NCBI GenBank assembly: GCA_946549475.1 | Contig: CAMNQO010000071.1 | Span: 1-8,406, forward strand | Source: an uncultured Bacteroidales bacterium | GTDB lineage: Bacteria; Bacteroidota; Bacteroidia; Bacteroidales; UBA932 | Direction of reading: 5' to 3' | Length of the DNA: 8,406 bases | Part shown: positions 1-6,800 of the stretch, one piece after another | How the letters are laid out: each line of letters begins with the position of its first letter | Position numbering within the stretch: the first letter of the stretch is position 1 | Notes under the pieces: model-generated | Seen by the model: the letters and a program-made list of their open reading frames with translations, nothing else | What the model was told of the DNA's origin: nothing | Databases searched by the model: none | Translations under genes and position numbers: made by a program

Positions 1-933
1 CAGAAGGACGAAGAGAAGATGAGCGAAGCCCTCTCCAAGATTTCCGCCGAGGATCCCACCATCATCGTGGAATACCACAAGGAAATGAAGCAGACCATCC
101 TGATGGCCCAGGGCGAGCAGCACGTCAACATCGTCAAATGGCGTCTGAAGAACGAGAACAAAATCGATATGGAGACCTTTGCACCGAAGATTTCCTATCG
201 CGAGACCATCACCAAGGTGGCTGCTGCCGACTATCGCCACAAGAAACAGTCCGGCGGCGCCGGTCAGTTCGGTGAGGTGCATCTGCTCATCTGTCCCTAC
301 GAGGAGGGAGTGGAAGCCCCGCGCAACTTCAAGATCGGCGGCAAGGACACCGTTCTCAACATCAAGACGAGCGAGTCCTTCGACCTGGAGTGGGGCGGCA
401 AGCTCGAATTCTACAACTGCGTCGTCGGCGGCGCCATCGACGCCCGTTTTATGCCCGCCATTCTCAAGGGTATCATGGACAAGATGAACGAAGGCCCGCT
501 GACCGGTTCCCTGGCCCGCGACATCCGCGTCTATGTCTATGACGGCAAGATGCACCCCGTGGACTCCAATGAAATCTCTTTCGTGCTGGCGGCCCGCAAC
601 GCCTTCAAAGAGGCCTTCCGCAATGCCGGTCCCAAGATTATGGAGCCCATCTATAACCTGGAAGTCATGACCCCCGCCGACTATATGGGGGCCTGTATGT
701 CCGACTTGCAGAACCGCCGTGCCCTCATCGAAGGGATGGGGACCGACCGCGGCTTCTCCACCCTCAAGGCCCGCGTTCCGCTTGCCGAACTCTACAAATA
801 TTCTACGACGCTGAGTTCCCTGACCTCCGGCAGCGCCACCTTTACGATGGAGTTTGCCGACTACCAGCCGGTACCCGGCGATGTGCAGGAGAAACTGCTC
901 AAGGCTTACCTCGAGAGCGAAAGCGAAGACTGA
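1..933 (+). CDS. fusA: Elongation factor G, C-terminal part (EF-G2-type paralog), 5' end outside window
   Basis: Ribosomal translocase EF-G, a cytoplasmic GTPase family that moves tRNA and mRNA after peptide bond formation. The frame is open from base 1, so the ATG at 19 is internal. The visible 310 residues cover domain III (GEQHVNIV near residue 38), domain IV (KISYRETI near 63, KQSGGAGQFGEV near 82, and the tip loop GKMHPVDSNEISF near 182 with the conserved His and VDS) and domain V (IMEPIYNLEV near 213, then SLTSGSATFTMEF). Compared with E. coli EF-G as I recall it, domain IV carries about 25 extra residues between the Gly-rich motif and the GGAIDARFMPA motif (roughly residues 105-135). 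That insertion and the divergent domain III match the second Bacteroidota EF-G (often called fusA2/EF-G2) rather than the main one. In Bacteroides thetaiotaomicron that paralog is reported to work without GTP hydrolysis. The G domain is not in this window, so its GTPase status here is unknown. The stop codon lies inside the oppositely oriented lipoprotein gene. Family identity is very sure; the paralog assignment is likely. Confidence 0.95.
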   Translation, partial: QKDEEKMSEALSKISAEDPTIIVEYHKEMKQTILMAQGEQHVNIVKWRLKNENKIDMETFAPKISYRETITKVAAADYRHKKQSGGAGQFGEVHLLICPYEEGVEAPRNFKIGGKDTVLNIKTSESFDLEWGGKLEFYNCVVGGAIDARFMPAILKGIMDKMNEGPLTGSLARDIRVYVYDGKMHPVDSNEISFVLAARNAFKEAFRNAGPKIMEPIYNLEVMTPADYMGACMSDLQNRRALIEGMGTDRGFSTLKARVPLAELYKYSTTLSSLTSGSATFTMEFADYQPVPGDVQEKLLKAYLESESED

Positions 934-1754
934 ATCTCTTTCCAGGGGAGAGTGACCCGCAGGATTCCATATCCGGGCGGGGCAATCTCCCCTTCATCGT
1001 ACATCCAGATGATGCCGCCCGGGGCAAACTTGAAGTTGCCGTTGGGGGAGACGGAGCCGTCCGACAGGGGCAGACCGCAGGTTTTGTAGCCCTTGTGGAA
1101 GGCTTCTGTCAATTTGTCGCGCAAGAACACTTCCCATCCCTCTTTGAAAAGGTCCGCCTCATATATGCGACGGCCGTCGAGCGCATAATTGAAGCCGCGC
1201 TCCTGCATCGTGACATGGCCGTACGCATCTTTCCGGGTATAGATATGGTAACTGACATAGTCCTGCCAGGAGCCGGCCAGATAGGCGTTGACTTCCACTT
1301 TGAAAAGCAGGTCGCCCCGCAAGGTGTCGCGGGCAGCCGGATACTGAAGACGATTGCTCCGGTTGAACGCATCGGTCAGGGCTTTGACCTGGCGGACAAA
1401 CGCATTCTCTCCCTCGCGCCACCGACGGCTCGGAGGAAGTAAGTCCGCACGGGCTCTGGCCGCATTTTCCGGGCCGAAAATCACATCCAGCGCTTTGTTC
1501 TTGAGCGTGTCGCAGAGGGCGGGATGGTTGACGCCCCGGTTGTCGATGATGCTGTCCGGATATTCGATGATGACGGACCAGTTGTAGCGGTCGAGCCGGT
1601 CCGGATGGCCGGAGAGCATCTCGTCGTCGTTCAGTTCCACGAAGGAGGTCCTGATCCGCAGTTCCTTTTCTTCCGTACAGGCGGATGCCAGCGCAAAGAC
1701 GGCCAGCAGGAGCCACAGTCCGCGGCAACGCGTATTCTGTGCGGGCCGCTTCAC
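906..1754 (-). CDS. DUF3298-type (RsiV C-terminal-like) lipoprotein
   Basis: Predicted 282-residue envelope lipoprotein of unknown function. I chose the GTG at 1754, which overlaps the upstream stop as GTGA, because it gives a proper signal peptide: basic KRPAQNTRCR, a hydrophobic run LWLLLAVFALASA, then a lipobox ending at Cys26 (ASAC). Longer in-frame extensions upstream read as Arg-rich shadow sequence. The residues after the Cys (TEEKE) are acidic, loosely like the Bacteroidota surface-export signal, so surface exposure is possible but unproven. The C-terminal part (about 238-275) has the DUF3298 signature: NGNFKFAPGGIIWMYDEGEI, then APPGYG and a closing beta strand VTLPWKEI, as in RsiV and PdaC-associated domains. 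A DUF4163-like region (about 50-200, with LDRYNWSVIIEYPD and VSYHIYTRKDAYGH) precedes it. Its 3' end overlaps the EF-G gene tail to tail by 28 bases. The gene appears translationally coupled to the ThiL-like gene. The lipoprotein call is strong; the domain call is made from motif memory. Confidence 0.85.
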   Translation of the reverse strand: MKRPAQNTRCRGLWLLLAVFALASACTEEKELRIRTSFVELNDDEMLSGHPDRLDRYNWSVIIEYPDSIIDNRGVNHPALCDTLKNKALDVIFGPENAARARADLLPPSRRWREGENAFVRQVKALTDAFNRSNRLQYPAARDTLRGDLLFKVEVNAYLAGSWQDYVSYHIYTRKDAYGHVTMQERGFNYALDGRRIYEADLFKEGWEVFLRDKLTEAFHKGYKTCGLPLSDGSVSPNGNFKFAPGGIIWMYDEGEIAPPGYGILRVTLPWKEIQSSLSLSR

Positions 1755-2809
1755 GCCTGTCCCTCCTCTTTCCAGCCTTGCGCACGCAGGGGCAGTTCCA
1801 CCCCGTCGGGCATCACGAGGCCGGCACCGGCCTGAGGCAGCGCCAGATGGCCGATGACCTGCCAGGTCTGGAAATCGTGACGGAATTTCTCGAACTGCCA
1901 GATGGGAATGACAAAGAGGATGCGCCAGTCTTCTCCGCCGTTGAGGGCCGTGGAGGCGGCATCGATTCCCAGTTCTTTCGCTGCGTCGAAAAGGCCTCCG
2001 CCGAAAGGAATGCGGTCCAGGTAAATCTTGGCACCGAGTCCGCTCTGGCGGGTCAGGCGTTTGACGGCATCGCTCAGGCCCTTGTCCACACACACGCCGA
2101 GGGAGGGATAGAAACCGGCCTGTGCCATCAGCCGGGGAATGTCCGCATCCAGTACCGGCCGCAGATAATCGCCCACGAGCAATTTGTATTTTTCCAGACC
2201 GGGCAGGGGCTGCGAAGCCCCCTTTCCCGCCATGCCGTCCGCTGCCGGCGCGGCATTTATCGCGCCCGCCATCCGCGTCTTTTCCCGCTCCAGGATCTGC
2301 AGGCCTATGCAGGCTCCGCCGACATTGCCCGACAGACAGAGCAGATCCTTGCTTTTGGCTGCGGGACGCCGTTTGGCGTCAATCTCTTTGACGCCGCCGC
2401 AGGCGGAAAGCGCGATGCACAGCCCGTTGAGCGAAGCGGAAATGTCCAGGCTTACGCTGGCGTAGGCATAGTCCTGCGCCGCCAGGCAGATGCCGTCCCA
2501 CAGTTCTTTAATCTGTGGATAGTCCAGTTTGGCGGACACCGCCAGGTCCACCCGTAGGCTGCGGGGCATCGCAAAGCGGGCGTACAGCAATGCCGTCGTC
2601 TCTACTACGCATTTGTAACCCAGGTGCTTGAGCGGAACATAACTCAAGTCGAAGTCGATACCTTCCGTGAGCAGGCGGCTGACCGGCTCGATGTGTTCAT
2701 CCTTGCCGGCGAAACTGCTTTCCCGGGCGGATTGGAACGGGCTTTCTTCGTAGAGCCGCTCAATGGCCCCGATCCTGCCCAGCGATGAAAAGCGAAGATT
2801 GTTCTCCAT
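1751..2809 (-). CDS. ThiL-family (thiamine-monophosphate kinase / AIR synthase-like) protein, probably catalytically degenerate
   Basis: A 352-residue cytoplasmic protein that follows the whole length of ThiL, the ATP-dependent kinase making thiamine diphosphate from thiamine monophosphate. Family landmarks: FSSLGRIGAIERL at 7-19, LLTEGIDFDLSYVPLKHLGYK at 46-66, LLCLSGNVGGACIGLQILEREK at 156-177, LNGGEDWRILF at 289-299 and LRAQGW at 341-346. Several active-site motifs are altered. The IGDDxA loop reads AGKDEHI (34-40). The STDTL motif reads VSRLL. The NLSD motif reads ETTAL. The GGDTT motif reads SLDIS, with only the Asp (122) kept. The DxSDGL motif reads VCVDKGL (239-245). Only GGED (291-294) is intact. 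This suggests a pseudoenzyme or a changed activity. I chose the ATG at 2809 because the family begins near FSSLG and the 20-residue extension from 2869 would cover the promoter. It overlaps the lipoprotein start as GTGA. A true ThiL would be expected elsewhere in the genome. Homology is confident; function is not. Confidence 0.85.
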   Translation of the reverse strand: MENNLRFSSLGRIGAIERLYEESPFQSARESSFAGKDEHIEPVSRLLTEGIDFDLSYVPLKHLGYKCVVETTALLYARFAMPRSLRVDLAVSAKLDYPQIKELWDGICLAAQDYAYASVSLDISASLNGLCIALSACGGVKEIDAKRRPAAKSKDLLCLSGNVGGACIGLQILEREKTRMAGAINAAPAADGMAGKGASQPLPGLEKYKLLVGDYLRPVLDADIPRLMAQAGFYPSLGVCVDKGLSDAVKRLTRQSGLGAKIYLDRIPFGGGLFDAAKELGIDAASTALNGGEDWRILFVIPIWQFEKFRHDFQTWQVIGHLALPQAGAGLVMPDGVELPLRAQGWKEEGQA

Positions 2810-2844
2810 CAGACAAATAGTAAAATATGTATCAGTATTGTTCA

Positions 2845-2852
2845 CAAAAATA
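2845..2852 (-). promoter_or_regulatory. Candidate -7 element for the ThiL-like/lipoprotein unit
   Basis: On the minus strand these bases read TATTTTTG, a match to the Bacteroidota -7 consensus TAnnTTTG. The likely transcription start is about 30 bases before the ATG at 2809. No convincing -33 TTTG lies at the usual distance upstream, so the call rests on one element and its position. Confidence 0.4.
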
Positions 2853-2860
2853 AGAAATAT

Positions 2861-2895
2861 TTTGCACATTATGCTGCGTTTTTTTTCTATCTTTG
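2861..2895 (+). promoter_or_regulatory. Candidate promoter for the endonuclease-fold hydrolase and dnaE
   Basis: TATCTTTG at 2888-2895 matches the Bacteroidota -7 consensus TAnnTTTG. TTTG at 2861-2864 could be the -33 element, though the 23-base gap is slightly long. The start of transcription would fall close to 2902, giving a leader of about 27 bases before the ATG at 2929. It is divergent to the minus-strand element at 2845-2852. Confidence 0.5.
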
Positions 2896-2928
2896 GAAGT
2901 GGTTTCTCAATTACAGAATCCGATTCCT

Positions 2929-3798
2929 ATGAATAATATCAAAAAATCTGTTCTGCTCCTTGCAGTGTTCCTCTTCGGTGCCGCCCGGCTCGGTGCGCAG
3001 AAAACCGACCAATATGACGGCATCTATGTGATGTCGTTCAACATCCGCTACGATACGGGCCAGCGCAAGGATGGTACCAACTCCTGGGAGTTCCGCTGGA
3101 AGAGCGCCGTCAATATGATCAATACGCTCAAGCCCGATGTCATCGGTTTGCAGGAACTGACCCCGCTCCAGATTCCCGCCCTCAAGGAATATTGTGAGAA
3201 GTACCGTCTGAAGGGCGTGGGGCGTGAGGACGGCAAGAAAAAGGGCGAGCAGACCGCGCTGATGTACAACCCTTCTGCCGTGAGTTTGCTCAAGTGGGGG
3301 ACTTTCTGGCTCAGTGAGACGCCGGACACCCCGGGACCCGGCTGGGATGCGCAGTGCTTCCGTACGGCGACATGGGGACTTTTCAAGAGCCGCAAGAGCG
3401 GCCGCCGCTTCCTGATGGTCAATACCCATCTCGACCATAAGGGCGTAAAAGCCCGCGAGGAGGGCCTTCGTCTGATCTGCCGGAAAATCGACGAACTGAA
3501 CAAAGACCATCTTCCTGTCGTCCTGACCGGCGATTTCAACATGCTGCCTGCGGATCCGGCTTTTGCCGTGCTGGAGGGTACGGACTTGACGGATGTCCGC
3601 GTCGCGGCAGAGCGCAGCGACAGTGAGGGGAGTTTCCATGCCTGGGGCAAGACCTCCAAGGTCATCGATTATATCTTTGCCAAAGGCTTCGGTCCGGTTC
3701 CGATGTTCCGTACCGTGACCGAAAAATATCCCGATGAGGCGGGTGAAATGCATTTCGTCTCCGACCATTTTCCCATTGTTTCCTGTTTGATTTTCTGA
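2929..3798 (+). CDS. Secreted endonuclease/exonuclease/phosphatase (EEP) family hydrolase
   Basis: A 289-residue metal-dependent phosphohydrolase of the DNase I-like EEP superfamily. The start is the ATG at 2929, because it directly opens a signal peptide (MNNIKK, then SVLLLAVFLFGAARLGA) with a probable signal peptidase I site after Ala23; the TTG at 2893 lies inside the promoter. All the superfamily landmarks are present: SFNIR with Asn38, GLQEL with Glu76 (metal ligand), NTHLDH with Asn165, His167 and Asp169, TGDFN with Asp202 and Asn204, IDYIF with Asp247, and SDHFP with Asp279 and His280. It is therefore probably catalytically active. The substrate cannot be read from the sequence: relatives act on nucleic acids, phosphoinositides, sphingomyelin or other phosphodiesters. 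The export signal argues for a periplasmic or extracellular substrate and against a DNA repair role, despite sitting 17 bases before dnaE in a probable shared transcript. It has no lipobox. Confidence 0.9.
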   Translation: MNNIKKSVLLLAVFLFGAARLGAQKTDQYDGIYVMSFNIRYDTGQRKDGTNSWEFRWKSAVNMINTLKPDVIGLQELTPLQIPALKEYCEKYRLKGVGREDGKKKGEQTALMYNPSAVSLLKWGTFWLSETPDTPGPGWDAQCFRTATWGLFKSRKSGRRFLMVNTHLDHKGVKAREEGLRLICRKIDELNKDHLPVVLTGDFNMLPADPAFAVLEGTDLTDVRVAAERSDSEGSFHAWGKTSKVIDYIFAKGFGPVPMFRTVTEKYPDEAGEMHFVSDHFPIVSCLIF

Positions 3799-3815
3799 TA
3801 ATCCGATCGTCCGCC

Positions 3816-6800
3816 ATGTCTTTTGTCCATCTCCATGTCCATACCCAGTACTCCATCCTCGACGGGTTGAGCAATATTGAAAAACTTTTTGCCCGCGCCC
3901 GCGAGTTGAATATGCCGGCCCTTGCCATCACCGATCACGGCAATATGTACGGTGTGAAGGATTTTTTGAAATGGGCCAATCACAAGAGCAACAAGGACGC
4001 GGACGGAAATTATATCGTACGCCCCATCATCGGGTGCGAGGTCTATGTCTCGCACTGGGACGACCTCTCGCTCAAGGACCTTCAGCACAAGGGCTACTGG
4101 CACCTGATTCTGCTGGCCAAAAATTACAACGGCTACAAGAATCTGATGAAAATTGTCTCCACGGGCTTCATCGAGGGCTTTTACAACAAGCCCCGGGTCT
4201 CGCGCAAGGTCATCGAGCAATACCACGAAGACCTCATCTGCTGCTCGGCCTGTATCCAGGGCGATGTGCCCCGGCATATCATCAATGATGACCAGGACGG
4301 GGCCCGCGAGGCTGTCGAATGGCACAAGCGTGTCTTCGGGGATGACTATTATTTGGAAGTCCAACTCCACCGGACCGAGGTGGAGAACGGGCCGGTCGAT
4401 GTCTATGAAAACCAACTCAAGGCCAACAAGGGCATTTTCTCCCTCGCGCAGGAGTATGGCGTCAAGGTGGTGGCGACCAACGACGTGCATTTCATCCGTC
4501 AGGAGGACGGCCCGACCCACGACCGCCTCATCTGTCTGACGACCAATGCCTATGTCGATGCCGAGAAGCGTCTGCGCTACACCCAGCAGGAGTACCTCAA
4601 GAGCGAGGAGCAGATGCGGGCGCTCTTTCCCGACCATCCCGAGGTTATCGACAATACCCTCGAAGTCATGCGGAAAATCGAGCCGTTCAGCATCGACCGG
4701 GGCCATGTGCTGCCCAGATTCGACTTGCCGGAGGACTTTCTGGCCGACATCGGCCATCACTTGGAACGCTATAAGGATATTATCGAAGAAGGGCGTTACG
4801 AAGTGGTTGAGAACAAAAAGACGGGCGAGAAGACCCGGACTGACCGAGGGGACGATTTCTGCCGCAGCGTCGCCTATCTGTGCCATCTGACCTATAAAGG
4901 GGCGCATATCCGTTATGGGGAACATTTGAACGAGGAGCAGCAGGAGCGCATCCATTTCGAACTGACGACCATTTCCCGGATGGGCTTCCCGGATTATTTC
5001 CTCATCGTCCAGGACTACATCGCGGCCTCGCGCAAGCAGGGCTGGATGGTGGGACCGGGTCGTGGAAGCGCCGCCGGGTCGGTCGTGGCGTATTGCCTGT
5101 GGATTACCAATCTCGACCCCATCAAGTATGACCTCCTCTTCGAGCGTTTCCTCAATCCGGACCGTATCAGCATGCCCGATATCGACGTGGATTTTGAAAA
5201 CCTGCAGGCGGCCCACGAGTATGTGGAGCAGAAATACGGCGCAGACCATGTCTCCCGTGTGATTACTTTCGGAACGATGGCGGCCAAGAGCGCCATCAAG
5301 GACATTGCCCGCATCAGCCACCTGTCCATCGACGAATCCAACCGCCTGTCGAAGATGGTGCCGGACCGCCTGAGCGAGAAAGTCGAGCAGGAATATCCCT
5401 TCAACCCCAAACTGGATGAACTCAAGCCGGGATTCAAACGCATAGAAAAAGAGGTGGAGGAAGACGATCCCGAGCATCCCGGAGAGAAAAGGATGGTCAA
5501 AAAGACCTTCCAGAAGGGCCTGGAGGACAAGGATGTCAAGATTACCCTGGCCAATTGCTATCGCCTGGTTCCGGAGTTCAAGACGGAACTCGAGGACGGG
5601 CAGGCGCTCAACAAGGAGGTGCTAAAATATGCGCTCGACATCGAAGGCAGCATCCGCCAGGTGGGTATGCACGCCTGCGCGACCATCATCGGGCCGGGCA
5701 ATCTGACCGATTATATCCCCATCTGTCTGTCCAAGGACAAAGATACGGGGCTGGATGTGTGGACCTCGCAGTTTGACGGCCACTACATCGAGGAAGTGGG
5801 CATGCTCAAGATGGATTTCCTGGGACTGAACACCCTGTCCATCATCCATCGCTGTCTGGACTATATCAAGGAGCGGCACGGGCTGGACATCGACATAGAA
5901 GCCATCGACATTGCCGATCCGGCGACTTACGCACTTTACGGCCGGGGGGACACGACCGGCGTGTTCCAGTTTGAGTCTCCCGGTATGCGGGAATGGCTCC
6001 GCAAACTCCATCCCGAGCGTTTTGAAGACCTCATCGCTATGAATGCGCTCTACCGCCCCGGTCCGATGGATTACATTCCCGATTTCGTTGCCCGCAAGCA
6101 GGGGCAGCAGAAGATTGAGTATGACCTGCCAGACATGGAGGAATTTCTCTCCGAGACCTATGGTGTGACCGTCTATCAGGAGCAGGTGATGCTGCTCTCG
6201 CGCAAACTGGCCAGTTTTACCAAAGGCGAGGCCGACAAACTCCGCAAGGCGATGGGCAAGAAACAAATCGCCGTGATGATGGAACTCAAGGACAAGTTCA
6301 TGAAGCAGGGGATGGCGAACGGACATCCGGAAAAGGTGCTGGACAAGATCTGGAAAGACTGGGAGAAATTTGCCCAGTATGCTTTCAACAAGTCGCACGC
6401 GACCTGCTATGCCTGGGTGAGTTACCAGACGGCCTGGCTCAAGGCCCATTATCCGGCCGAGTTTTTTGCCGCCAACCTCACATGTGCGCTCAACATGGAA
6501 GAGATTCAGAAAATCATGGCGGACAGCAAGGCGCACGGGGTAAAGGTCCTGTCTCCGGATGTCAATGAGAGCCAGTTGTATTTCAGTGTCAATGCGCAGG
6601 GACATGTGCGTTTCGGTTTCAAAGGCATCAAGACTTTCGGGGAAAATGTGGCCATGGGCATCCTGGAGGAACGCACGCGGGGCGGCCGTTTCACGGGACT
6701 TGTCGATTTTGTGGAAAGGATGAGCAAGACGCCGCTCGGGCTCAACCGCCGGACCATCGAGCAACTCTATTGCAGCGGGGCCTTCGACTCGTTCGGGATA

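Noticed and set aside
1755..2093. Extension of the lipoprotein frame upstream to 2093
   Set aside because: The added 113 residues are Arg/Pro-rich shadow of the ThiL-like gene and would bury the signal peptide; the GTG at 1754 is the sensible start.
1685..2557. A 290-codon plus-strand frame opposite the ThiL-like and lipoprotein genes
   Set aside because: The minus strand here encodes a full ThiL-family protein; the plus frame has no start context and low-complexity shadow composition.
2810..2869. Upstream ATG for the ThiL-like gene at 2869
   Set aside because: The extra 20 residues are hydrophobic AT-rich intergenic sequence overlapping the candidate -7 element, and the family starts near FSSLG.
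3669..5477. A 602-codon open frame antisense to the first half of dnaE
   Set aside because: It lies wholly opposite strongly conserved dnaE and hydrolase sequence, has no recognisable domain, and is rich in Val/Asp/Gly/Ile as expected for the reverse complement of GC-biased codons.
5548..5800. Possible disruption of dnaE, because small plus-strand frames lie within it
   Set aside because: The main frame is continuous for 1285 codons with all motifs in order; the small frames are out-of-phase shadows.
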